Assembly (NCBI RefSeq): GCF_002288635.1
Contig: NZ_NRSW01000001.1
Location: 505,190-569,189 of the forward strand
From: Mucilaginibacter sp. MD40
Lineage (GTDB): Bacteria; Bacteroidota; Bacteroidia; Sphingobacteriales; Sphingobacteriaceae
Reading direction: 5' to 3'
DNA: 64,000 nt
In this document: in pieces, positions 8,718 to 17,422 of the stretch
Numbering within the stretch: the first letter of the stretch is position 1
Layout of the letters: each line of letters opens with the position of its first letter
Position numbers and translations under genes: made by a program
Notes under the pieces: generated by a model
Seen by the model: only the letters and a program-made list of their open reading frames with translations
Told to the model about the DNA's origin: nothing
The model's database searches: none

Positions 8718-9941
8718 TTATTTATTCGTGTATTTAGCCATCATTGCCTGTATACGCTGCATCCAGGCCTGGTCTACCCCTTCTATCTCCGGCGCGCGGT
8801 CGTTACCCGCAAAACCGGCGAAAAAATAATAGGCTTTAGAATCGGCATTACGTGTGGCTTTGTTTAAAGCATCAATATTATTACGCGCATAGGTTAACCA
8901 TTTTTCGTTTTTATCCTGTTCGTACAGCCGCATCATGCCCTGGCTGCCCCAGCCACACCAGGCAGGGTTTACCCGGGTTTGGGTAGGATCGGTATTAAAA
9001 ATGTAGCCTTTATACTGAGCGTTCCACAATACCGCGTTCATGGCATTTCCTATTGCCTGTGCCTTAGCCAGGTATGACGGATCTTTTATTGCCTCGCCCA
9101 GCAGAATGTCAGCCTCAAGTATAACGGCATTATCATACGTAAATTTCTCATAGTGCTTTGTACCTGTGCCGCCACCATCAATTTTCCAGATGTACAAGCC
9201 GCTCGCGGAATCGTACATGTTGGTGCGCAGCCAGTCGTTCACCTTTATCGCCCAATCACGATAAGTAGTTTCGCCGGTTAAAGTATATAACTTAGCGAAA
9301 AGCTGCATAGCCACACCATTAGATTGCGTTGGTTTATCAGGCTTGGATGTGTTCCACCAAAAGCCTCCACCATAGGTACTATCCCACAAACCGCTATTGA
9401 TCAGCCAGTCGGCACAGGCTTTTGCCTTGGCCAGGTAAGCCGCTTTATCAGCGCCGCTGGTTACTTCATAAGCTTCCAGGTAAACCATGCCGGTAAGGCC
9501 GTTATCATCAACATATTTATCGCCCGCAGCTCCAGTACCGTTTAAATTAACCGATGCGAAATAGCCGCCACGCAGATCTGCCTTGTCCCAAAAATTTTCC
9601 ATAAACTGGAAGGTCCGGTTCATATACGTAAGTTGTGAAGCGTCACCAGCGGCAATAAGCGCCGCATCAGCATATATCTGGCTTACGTTATACCACTCGT
9701 AGCAATTGTTAGCATGCGTGGTTGTGTTGGCGCGGTAACTAAAGTTTGATGTAAGCAGGTTATTGATAATAAAGTTCCGTGTTTCTTTGGCCAGGGATAA
9801 ATAATCAACACTTGTTACAGGTGGGTCAACCGGCGGTTTTGTACCACCCCCACCTGTGCCGGGCATAACCGGGTTATCCTTACTACATGACGTTGCAAAC
9901 AAAGCAACCGCTACAGCCAATCTATATATTCGTCTTCTCAT
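8718..9941 (-). CDS. GH76 family endo-alpha-mannanase, lipoprotein
   Basis: This 407-residue protein has a lipobox (LFATSC, Cys19) followed by SKDNP and a Gly/Pro-rich linker to about residue 45, typical of a surface-exposed lipoprotein. The rest is one GH76 (alpha/alpha)6 domain: DKYVDDNGLTGMVYLEAYE gives the aspartate pair 145-146, and YGGGFWWNTS and TQSNGVAMQLFAKLY are the next family motifs. A surface GH76 would open mannan for import by the SusCD pair encoded just upstream. It shares the fold but little identity with the GH76 at 5129-6313, so the two are old paralogues and not a recent duplication. The gap in front holds a hairpin (9960-9983). Confidence 0.93.
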   Translation of the reverse strand: MRRRIYRLAVAVALFATSCSKDNPVMPGTGGGGTKPPVDPPVTSVDYLSLAKETRNFIINNLLTSNFSYRANTTTHANNCYEWYNVSQIYADAALIAAGDASQLTYMNRTFQFMENFWDKADLRGGYFASVNLNGTGAAGDKYVDDNGLTGMVYLEAYEVTSGADKAAYLAKAKACADWLINSGLWDSTYGGGFWWNTSKPDKPTQSNGVAMQLFAKLYTLTGETTYRDWAIKVNDWLRTNMYDSASGLYIWKIDGGGTGTKHYEKFTYDNAVILEADILLGEAIKDPSYLAKAQAIGNAMNAVLWNAQYKGYIFNTDPTQTRVNPAWCGWGSQGMMRLYEQDKNEKWLTYARNNIDALNKATRNADSKAYYFFAGFAGNDRAPEIEGVDQAWMQRIQAMMAKYTNK

Positions 9942-9959
9942 CTTTACAAGGCATTAAAG

Positions 9960-9983
9960 GCACCTGCCGCAAGCAGCAGGTGC
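9960..9983 (-). other. Intercistronic hairpin between SusE-like and GH76 genes
   Basis: A perfect 8-bp stem (GCACCTGC with GCAGGTGC, eight-base loop) fills the 51-bp gap inside the operon. It lacks a T-run on the minus strand, so it is more likely an mRNA-stabilising, processing or leaky attenuating element that sets higher levels of the transport genes upstream than of the enzyme genes downstream. Confidence 0.6.
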
Positions 9984-9992
9984 TATTATAAT

Positions 9993-11111
9993 TTATATTA
10001 CAGTTACTTTATGTGTATAGGCTGTTGGCTGGAACATCACATCAACTTTTACATTTTTCCTGTCGGCAGATGGGTCAAACTTGTAGGTATTATCCCACTG
10101 CGAATTGCTAACGGGCACCAGGTAAAAGTATGATGCCGGCTGGCCCGCAGGCGCAACGTTGTTGGCGTTGGTACTGCCCTGATACTCTAAACCGGCGGCT
10201 GTATGCAGGATAAATTTGTATCGCTCATCCCGCCCCCATGAGAACTGGTAAAACTCTACCGCAATTTTAGGCGCTTCGAACACGCCGTTACCGATGTAAT
10301 TAAGCGTACCTATTTCCGTGCCGTATGCCGACATGTACAAACCTATGGATTGTATCTGCATTGATTTGGTTGTGGCCGATGTAAAATCATAATTTAAACG
10401 GAAGGTTTTTGTATCGCCGGTAACGGTTACGGTATTTGATCCCTCTTTGATAATACCATTATCTATATAATATCTTTTACCGCCATCGCTGTTCTTATCG
10501 GTCAGGTAATAGTCGCCAGCCTTTAACGATGTATAGATCTCAAATACGCCGTCTTCAACTTTTTTAAGTTTAACCGCCTTACTCAGGTCGCTGCCGCCTT
10601 CTGTGGCAGAACCGGTAATGTAAAGCTCAGTTGGGTTTTCGGCAAAGCCCGCAGGCCGCTCCAGTTGTAAACTCCGTGATACTGATGCCGGTTTTGCATT
10701 GATGCCTTTTGACGCGATCACCGTCCACTTCAATTTGCCCGTACTAAGCGAAGCGATACCTGCCGCGCTGGCAATTTTGTTAAGGTCCTTATGGCTGATA
10801 GTGAGCTGGGGCTGTATGCCTGCTCCGTCTGACAGTACTTTAGCGACCGGTTTACTAAAATCGCCGCCATCTTTGTCAAACGCTATTTCATATAGTATCA
10901 CGCCTCCATCATTGGTCTGAGCGGCATCCCACTTAAAAAGCACGCTCGCGGAACTTGTAGGATCGAGCTTTACATCGGCATTATCATTTGGGGTTGCCAA
11001 CGTACCTACCGGAGTAAAATTAAGATCCAATGGCTTATTATCCTTTTTGCAGGAACTGGTGATGATCATTGCCAGCAGCAGCCCACCTGCCAGCTTCATT
11101 ATCTTTCTCAT
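9993..11111 (-). CDS. SusE/SusF-like outer-membrane glycan-binding lipoprotein
   Basis: A 372-residue lipoprotein (IITSSC, Cys21, then KKDNK). The N-terminal part has the SusE domain look: LNFTPVGTLATPNDNADVKL, a fibronectin-like strand pattern with SSASVLFKWDAA, and TGKLKWTVIASKG. The C-terminal half reads like starch-binding-type modules (ELYITGSATEGGSDLSKAV, GDYYLTDKNS). It lies 19 bp after the SusD gene, the normal order SusC-SusD-SusE. Its likely role is to hold mannan at the surface; binding specificity is inferred from the neighbours. Confidence 0.85.
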   Translation of the reverse strand: MRKIMKLAGGLLLAMIITSSCKKDNKPLDLNFTPVGTLATPNDNADVKLDPTSSASVLFKWDAAQTNDGGVILYEIAFDKDGGDFSKPVAKVLSDGAGIQPQLTISHKDLNKIASAAGIASLSTGKLKWTVIASKGINAKPASVSRSLQLERPAGFAENPTELYITGSATEGGSDLSKAVKLKKVEDGVFEIYTSLKAGDYYLTDKNSDGGKRYYIDNGIIKEGSNTVTVTGDTKTFRLNYDFTSATTKSMQIQSIGLYMSAYGTEIGTLNYIGNGVFEAPKIAVEFYQFSWGRDERYKFILHTAAGLEYQGSTNANNVAPAGQPASYFYLVPVSNSQWDNTYKFDPSADRKNVKVDVMFQPTAYTHKVTVI

Positions 11112-11130
11112 ATTGGTTTATTTAATTAGT

Positions 11131-12762
11131 TTAATTGGTGTAACCCGGGTTTTGGCCAAGGTTTTTATTCAGATCAACATCATGCGCAGGTATGGCCCAC
11201 AAATAATCGCGGTTAGGATTAAACTTGCGCAGCTGGGTTCTGATATAGCCATTATCGGTACTCTGATCGGTTGAAAATTTGGCTCCATGGATGTAACCGT
11301 TCATAACGGTTTCGGCAATCTTCCATCTTCTGATATCATCGGGTCGTATGCCTTCCATAGCCAGCTCCACCCGGCGCTCACGACGGATAATATTGGTCAT
11401 ATCCGCTGCACCCGGATAGTTAAGCGCGCCGGCATCGGTAAAGCCCGCGCGTTGGCGCAAAGCACCTATGGTTTTATTCCATACCGTTGCATCCATCTGG
11501 CCAAGGCTTTGTTTAGCTTCGGCATAATCTAATAGTATCTCCGCGTACCTGATCAAATGCAGATTATTGCCCGATACGAAATTAGCCAGGGCGCTCGGAT
11601 CATAGTATTTTCTCCAGTAATAAGCGGTTGCGGATGCTGCCTGTGAGCCCGCGCTGTATTCATCCAGACCGGGCTGCACAGGGTCGGTACCAGGCTTTAT
11701 ATAGATGGTCTTAGTGGTGTTATTGGCGTTTACCCAGGTATAACGGTCATATACAATAGTAGCGGTTAAGCGCGGGTCGCGGTTAACATAAGGATTGCTT
11801 TCGTTGTAGCCTGACCCTGCTTCTTTGATACCCTTACCATTCAGCATAATATAATCATCAACCAGCTCCTGTGTAGGCGCCATATTGCTTACACGGCCGC
11901 CAACAGTACGTGGTGCAAAATCCCAGAAATTTTGCCAGGTGCGAAGTGTTGGCACGTATTGTAATGACAAGATGCTTTCTTTGGTGTTCTTGTTCACATT
12001 CGGATCGCTGAACAATGCGCTGTAGCTGCTCTCCAAACCGTAAGCGCCGTAAGTCCCCTGGTCGTTCATCAATTTTTCGCAGATGGTAACAACATCCGCC
12101 ATGCGATCGCCCTGGTACAACAGCACCCTGGCCTCTAAAGCCAAGGCGGCACCCTTAGTGATACGGCCATTTTCGTTTGCAGGCAAATTAGTACTTGATG
12201 GCAGGTCGTTAACAATTGCTTCCAACTCATCAACTACAAACTTTACCACCGCGGCCTTAGGCGAGCGTGATATGGTTTGTGCCTCTTCGGGCGATATGTC
12301 CTTATCAACAATGGGCACATCGCCATACCATTTGGTCATATTAAAGTGCTCAAACGCGCGGATAAAACGGGTTTCGGCCACCAGCCTTGCTTTTGTAGCA
12401 GCGGGTAAGGTTGAGTTTTTATCAATATTGGCCAGGAAGATATTGCATGATTTAATGGCCGAATAATAGTTATTCCAATCGCCTGCAAATTTGCCGGTTT
12501 GTGAGGTGGCGTTACCGCTGGCAATCACATTCAGGTCGCCTGATGGCGAGTAGGCGTTATCAGACAGTGCCTCAGCATCAAAATACAAACCGCTGTTATA
12601 AAGGAGGCTGTAGTTATTATTTAATGCGTTGTAAACGTTGGCATCAACCTGCCAGAAGGTAAGGTCGGAGAACCGGTCTGTTGGTGCTATGTCGAGCTTT
12701 TTACAACCCGATATAGCTGCAACCGCAACAGATACGATCAAAAGCTTTTTGTAAAATTTCAT
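11131..12762 (-). CDS. SusD/RagB family glycan-binding lipoprotein
   Basis: The 543-residue protein has a lipobox (AAISGC, Cys20) and the SusD pattern: an N-terminal TPR-like helix bundle (TDRFSDLTFWQVDANVYNAL, IKSCNIFLANIDKN, ETRFIRAFEHFNMTKWYGDV) and the C-terminal RYAEILLDYAEAKQSLGQ, RRERRVELAMEGIRPDDIRR and AIPAHDVDLNKNLGQNPGY. SusD proteins form the lid of the SusC transporter. It starts 28 bp after the SusC stop and belongs to the mannan operon. Confidence 0.97.
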   Translation of the reverse strand: MKFYKKLLIVSVAVAAISGCKKLDIAPTDRFSDLTFWQVDANVYNALNNNYSLLYNSGLYFDAEALSDNAYSPSGDLNVIASGNATSQTGKFAGDWNNYYSAIKSCNIFLANIDKNSTLPAATKARLVAETRFIRAFEHFNMTKWYGDVPIVDKDISPEEAQTISRSPKAAVVKFVVDELEAIVNDLPSSTNLPANENGRITKGAALALEARVLLYQGDRMADVVTICEKLMNDQGTYGAYGLESSYSALFSDPNVNKNTKESILSLQYVPTLRTWQNFWDFAPRTVGGRVSNMAPTQELVDDYIMLNGKGIKEAGSGYNESNPYVNRDPRLTATIVYDRYTWVNANNTTKTIYIKPGTDPVQPGLDEYSAGSQAASATAYYWRKYYDPSALANFVSGNNLHLIRYAEILLDYAEAKQSLGQMDATVWNKTIGALRQRAGFTDAGALNYPGAADMTNIIRRERRVELAMEGIRPDDIRRWKIAETVMNGYIHGAKFSTDQSTDNGYIRTQLRKFNPNRDYLWAIPAHDVDLNKNLGQNPGYTN

Positions 12763-12790
12763 TTTCTTATGTTTTAAATTTTATCTGTTC

Positions 12791-15700
12791 TTAGAATGTG
12801 ATATCGAGGCCTGCCCCGTAAAATACCGGAAGCGGATATTGCCTTGCGCTGTTGGATGCCGAATTAGGACTAAGGTTGTTGCCAAACTCTGAAGTTTCCG
12901 GATCTATGAATTTCAGTTTGCTAAGCGTAGCCAGGTTCTGGCCTATTAATGATAACCTCAGGCGTTGTATGCCCAATTTCCTGGTTACATTAGGGCTAAA
13001 ACTGTAGCCGATGTTTACGTTTTTCAAGCGTATGTATGCGGCATCGTATTTATACAGGTCTGAGCCCGTGCGCCAGTTGTTGGTATTTGATGGCGAACCA
13101 ATGTTAGCCAATATCGGGTAACGGGCGTTTGGATTGCTCGGCGACCATATATCCGTTTGATGCTCATATACGGTAGCGCCGTATCCGTAGTGGAATGGCT
13201 CAACCAGTTCGCCGCGCAGGAACGCGTCGCGTTTACCAACACCCTGGATGAACAACGACATATCAAACCCTTTGTAGGCAATACGGTAAGTAAAACCAAA
13301 GGTGTAACGAGGGAACGGGTTACCTAATACGGTTTTATCTTTTTCATCAATAATACCATCACCGTTACGGTCTTTAAACTTTAAATCGCCCGGCTGTACA
13401 TTGTTACCGGCAATTTTTGGTGAGTTATCTATATCCTGTTGGTTCTGGAAAAAACCATTGGTTTGGTAACCATAGTATTGCGTAACCGGCTCACCTACCC
13501 TGCGTATCAACTGGAATACGTCCTGGTTGTAAATAGTTTCGCTTGCACTACCGGTTAGTTTTAACAGGGTGTTTTTATTATCAGCAACGTTAATGCTGAA
13601 GCTTTGGCTCACCTCTTTCCCGCGCAGGTTATAGGTAATGGCGGCTTCCCAGCCGGTGTTACGTACTTTGGCCACGTTGTAATCAGGAGAGCCTGCGCCG
13701 AAAATGAAAGGCACATCGGCACGAGGCGCAAGAATGTTACTCCTAACCTCGCGGAAATAATCGAAAGTGGCGGTCAGCTTATCATCAAATAAACCGGCAT
13801 CCAAGCCAATGTTAAGCTTAGCCGCTTTCTCCCAGGTAATATCCCGGTTCGCGATATTTGTACCTGCGCCGCCAACAATATTGTTGCCGAAGCCATAAGC
13901 GTTAGGATAATTGAAATAAGTAGTTTGGTACTGATAGTTGTTAACGTTCTGGTTACCCACTGTACCATATGATGCCCTTAATTTTAAAGTGCTCAGCGTG
14001 TTTTTCAGCGGTTCCATGAACGATTCCTGGGTAACTATCCAGCCGGCACTTACCGATGGAAAGAAACTTGCCCGGTTACCCGCCGCGAACTTTGATGACG
14101 CGTCCTCGCGGAACAAAGCCTCAAACAAGTACCTTTCTTTGTAGGAATAATTTAAACGACCGAATGCAGAAAGCAAGCTGGACGAGTTTACCGCGATACT
14201 ATTGTTTGAGTTTTGGGTATCAACAATAGTCCCGGTTGTTGGCGTACCCAACAGAGGGTCGGTAAGCGTTTTTTGTAACTGGAAACCGCGCTGGCTGTAA
14301 GTTTCGCTTGATACGCCTAATTGTATCTTAAAGCTATGGTCGTTAACCCTTTTGGTGTATTCTGTTGATAGCTTGGTATTGGTTAACAACGATTTGCTGT
14401 TACCGTCTAACACAGTAAGGTCATTCCCGTATACACCTGCAGGCAGGTAATTAACCTGGGTGCGGCGGAAAAAAGTACCGTTATTTTGAATGGTACCGCC
14501 AAACTCACCGATCAGTTTCAGGTCTTTGGTGATGCTCAACTGGCCATTAAAGGCACCGAATATCTCATCGTTATCGGCCTGGTTGTAACCACCTTTTTCC
14601 AGCACACCATATTCGTTATACTGCGATGCTACCGGGTTGGTGAGGTAATTACCATTCTCGTCTTTCCAGTTGTAGTTATGCGGCACGCGGTTGGCATCGG
14701 CAAAAATGTTATTATCGCCAACACTATTGGTTTTATTACGGGTTTTGGTATAGTTTAAGATGATATTCGACCTGAATTTCCCAACTATCGAAGTTTGGTT
14801 CATCCTGAGGTTATATTTCTGGTAACCAAAATCGGCCCCCGAGCCACCATTACCGATCAGGTTACTGCCCTGATCCTGGTAACCTGCCGATACATAGTAC
14901 GAATTGTTTTGGCCGCCACCGCTTAAGCTTACGTTATGCGATTGCAAAGGCGCTTTCTTCAATAAATGCTCTATATCCCAGGTGCCGTTACCGGCATCCT
15001 TAAGCGCCTGTATTTGCTCCGGCGTGTAGGCAGGCGGCAATCCGGAGTTGATGAGCGCTTGGTTCTTGTAGTAAGCGTTATCCCAGGCATCTACTTTATG
15101 TACCAGTACCTTGGCATCCTGCAAACCGAAACTACCGTTGTAACTAACCGTTGGCTTTGAGTTTACCTTACCGGCTTTTGTAGTTACCAATATAACGCCG
15201 TTTGCAGCACGAGAACCGTATATAGCCGCGGAACCCGCATCTTTTAGTACGGATACGCTGGCAATATCATTTGGGTTAAGCGTGTTTAAATTACCACCTA
15301 CTATACCATCAATCACTACCAAAGGCGTATTATCGCCAAGTGTGCCCACCCCACGGATATTAACCGTTACATCACTGCCAGGGTTAAGGTTGGTTTGCTG
15401 AATAATTAAGTTTGGCGATTCGCCCTGTAATGCCTGGAAGGTGTTCAGTACGGGCTTATTTTCAATATTTTTTGAGCTGATGGTACCTACCGCACCGGTT
15501 ACATTAATACGTTTTTGCGTGCCATAACCTACAACAACTACCTCGTTAAGGCTGGTATTATTAGGTTTTAGGCTCACATTTATCTCGTTACGCCCATCAA
15601 TGGTATTGGTTTGCGCGGTGTAACCAACGAATGAATAAGTTAGGCTCCGGCCAGCGTATGCATCAGGTATATTCAGCCTGTAGCGCCCATTCACGTCGGT

Positions 15701-15937
15701 AGTGGTACCTATTGTTGTACCTGCAATGCTAACATTTACGCCCGGCAAAGGCTGATTATTCTCATCAGTAACGCGGCCGGTTATGGTTTTATCAAAGCGG
15801 TTTACGGTAGTATATGTATTTGCTTTGATAGGAGCAGCCTGTGCCGCGCCACTAACACCGGCCAAGCCTAATAAGGCGAGCAGGGGCCGGGTGTAAAGCC
15901 ACTTTAGTTTTAAGTTGTGGAGTAGTTTTGATCTCAT
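12791..15937 (-). CDS. SusC/RagA family TonB-dependent outer-membrane transporter (mannan locus)
   Basis: A complete 1048-residue SusC. After a long signal region (signal cleavage likely near AAQAA, about residue 35) comes a carboxypeptidase-regulatory-like domain (ITGRVTDENNQPLPGVNVSI), the NEVVVVGYGTQKR segment, a plug (VVIDGIVGGNLNTLNPNDI, SVLKDAGSAAIYGSRAANG) and a 22-strand barrel that ends in a C-terminal aromatic residue (FYGAGLDITF). No STN domain is present, which fits control by the cytoplasmic GntR regulator and not by an anti-sigma system. The MFS porter gene ends 26 bp upstream, so SusC is probably read on the same message. Confidence 0.97.
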   Translation of the reverse strand: MRSKLLHNLKLKWLYTRPLLALLGLAGVSGAAQAAPIKANTYTTVNRFDKTITGRVTDENNQPLPGVNVSIAGTTIGTTTDVNGRYRLNIPDAYAGRSLTYSFVGYTAQTNTIDGRNEINVSLKPNNTSLNEVVVVGYGTQKRINVTGAVGTISSKNIENKPVLNTFQALQGESPNLIIQQTNLNPGSDVTVNIRGVGTLGDNTPLVVIDGIVGGNLNTLNPNDIASVSVLKDAGSAAIYGSRAANGVILVTTKAGKVNSKPTVSYNGSFGLQDAKVLVHKVDAWDNAYYKNQALINSGLPPAYTPEQIQALKDAGNGTWDIEHLLKKAPLQSHNVSLSGGGQNNSYYVSAGYQDQGSNLIGNGGSGADFGYQKYNLRMNQTSIVGKFRSNIILNYTKTRNKTNSVGDNNIFADANRVPHNYNWKDENGNYLTNPVASQYNEYGVLEKGGYNQADNDEIFGAFNGQLSITKDLKLIGEFGGTIQNNGTFFRRTQVNYLPAGVYGNDLTVLDGNSKSLLTNTKLSTEYTKRVNDHSFKIQLGVSSETYSQRGFQLQKTLTDPLLGTPTTGTIVDTQNSNNSIAVNSSSLLSAFGRLNYSYKERYLFEALFREDASSKFAAGNRASFFPSVSAGWIVTQESFMEPLKNTLSTLKLRASYGTVGNQNVNNYQYQTTYFNYPNAYGFGNNIVGGAGTNIANRDITWEKAAKLNIGLDAGLFDDKLTATFDYFREVRSNILAPRADVPFIFGAGSPDYNVAKVRNTGWEAAITYNLRGKEVSQSFSINVADNKNTLLKLTGSASETIYNQDVFQLIRRVGEPVTQYYGYQTNGFFQNQQDIDNSPKIAGNNVQPGDLKFKDRNGDGIIDEKDKTVLGNPFPRYTFGFTYRIAYKGFDMSLFIQGVGKRDAFLRGELVEPFHYGYGATVYEHQTDIWSPSNPNARYPILANIGSPSNTNNWRTGSDLYKYDAAYIRLKNVNIGYSFSPNVTRKLGIQRLRLSLIGQNLATLSKLKFIDPETSEFGNNLSPNSASNSARQYPLPVFYGAGLDITF

Positions 15938-15963
15938 AATTATTGAATTAGTTGGGTTTGGTT

Positions 15964-17418
15964 TTATTTATGGTTTGTAGCAATTGGTAAAGGACTTCTA
16001 TCCGGTTGGCTCCGCGCGTAATCGTCCTTCCAGTATTTTTCTATGTTTTCGAGCGAGCGGCCTTTGGTTTCGGGGATAAGTTTCCAGGTAAGCCACAGGG
16101 CGGGTGAGCAGCTTAAGGCAAACAGCCAGAATGTCCATGATGAACCAAGGCCCTCAAGCATTACCGGCGTTAACTGTCCCACCAGGAAATTCCCTATCCA
16201 TAAAGACAATGTTGCCAGGGCCATAGCTTTACCGCGCACCGCGTTAGGGAATATTTCACTTACAATAACCCAGCATACCGGGCCAAAAGAGAACGCGAAA
16301 CAGGCAATGAATGCCAGTATAAAGATCAATATCCATAGGCCCGAGGTAATATTAAGTGCAAACAGGGCACCAATAATGAGCAATGCAGCAACGGCACCGC
16401 CGGTTCCGGCGAATAGTAATGGCCTACGGCCCCACTTATCAATGGTAAAGATGGCCACAAAGGTAAAAACCACGTTTACCAACCCTATGGTTACCTGCCC
16501 GCCTAAAGCGTTGTTAAGCGTAAAGCCTGCCTGCTCTAAAATACGCGGGCCGTAATAAATAACAGCGTTAATACCACATACCTGGGAAAGAAACGGCAGT
16601 AATAGCCCTATCCACAGCGCTTTTCTGTAAACCGGTTTAAAAAGTTCTTTTAATGATGTATCGTCGCTATCATCCTGCTCTTTAAACGCTCTTATCTCGT
16701 TGGCAGCAGCTTCTTCACCGTCAATTTTTATCAGTATTTGTTCCGCTTTTTGTTCACGGCCTTTAAGTAATAACCATCTTGGCGACTCTGGTACCGCGAA
16801 TAACGAAAGCAGAAATATAAACGCGGGGGCGGCGCCAAGGCCCAGCATAGCACGCCATACTTCTACGGAGAATACGGTTCGCGTGCTGCCTTCCGCGTAG
16901 CTATCATGGGTATGTGCAGCCAGGTAAGCGTTAGAAAAATAGGCAACTACAATACCAATGGTTAACGCCAGTTGATATAATGAAACCATCATACCCCTAT
17001 AGCGCGATGGCGAAAACTCGGAGATATACAATGGTGAAACCATTGAGGCGACACCTATACCCAAACCGCCTATCAGGCGAAAGATAATAAGCGCGGTGAA
17101 TGACCCAGACCACATGCAGCCTAAAGCCGAAGCCAGGAACATAACGGCTGATAGGATGAGCACTATTTTGCGCCCGTATTTATCGCTCAGTTTACCCGAG
17201 AAACTTACGCCTGCGATACAACCCAGGAGGGCGCAGCTCACAAACCAGCCCTCGCTTACAGCATCAAGCGAAAAATCGTGCTTTACCAGGCTTACCGTGC
17301 CTGATATAACGGCAGTATCAAACCCAAACAGGAACCCGCCTAAAGCAGCCACCAGACAAGTAAGGTACAGGTAGGCACTCCCTTTTTTGGTGGTTGTATG
17401 TTGTACTATTTTTGCCAT
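15964..17418 (-). CDS. Sugar porter of the major facilitator superfamily
   Basis: A 484-residue inner-membrane protein with twelve predicted membrane segments and the sugar-porter signatures: GFDTAVISGT in segment 1, DKYGRKIVL (loop 2-3), RLIGGLGIGVASMVSPLYI, PESPRWLL (mid-loop), WGRRPLLFAG (loop 8-9) and PETKGRSLENIE at the end. The family includes XylE and GLUT-type transporters that bring in hexoses or pentoses. It begins 4 bp after the mannose-6-phosphate isomerase gene, so mannose is its most likely cargo (inference from context). Confidence 0.93.
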   Translation of the reverse strand: MAKIVQHTTTKKGSAYLYLTCLVAALGGFLFGFDTAVISGTVSLVKHDFSLDAVSEGWFVSCALLGCIAGVSFSGKLSDKYGRKIVLILSAVMFLASALGCMWSGSFTALIIFRLIGGLGIGVASMVSPLYISEFSPSRYRGMMVSLYQLALTIGIVVAYFSNAYLAAHTHDSYAEGSTRTVFSVEVWRAMLGLGAAPAFIFLLSLFAVPESPRWLLLKGREQKAEQILIKIDGEEAAANEIRAFKEQDDSDDTSLKELFKPVYRKALWIGLLLPFLSQVCGINAVIYYGPRILEQAGFTLNNALGGQVTIGLVNVVFTFVAIFTIDKWGRRPLLFAGTGGAVAALLIIGALFALNITSGLWILIFILAFIACFAFSFGPVCWVIVSEIFPNAVRGKAMALATLSLWIGNFLVGQLTPVMLEGLGSSWTFWLFALSCSPALWLTWKLIPETKGRSLENIEKYWKDDYARSQPDRSPLPIATNHK

Positions 17419-17422
17419 GCTG

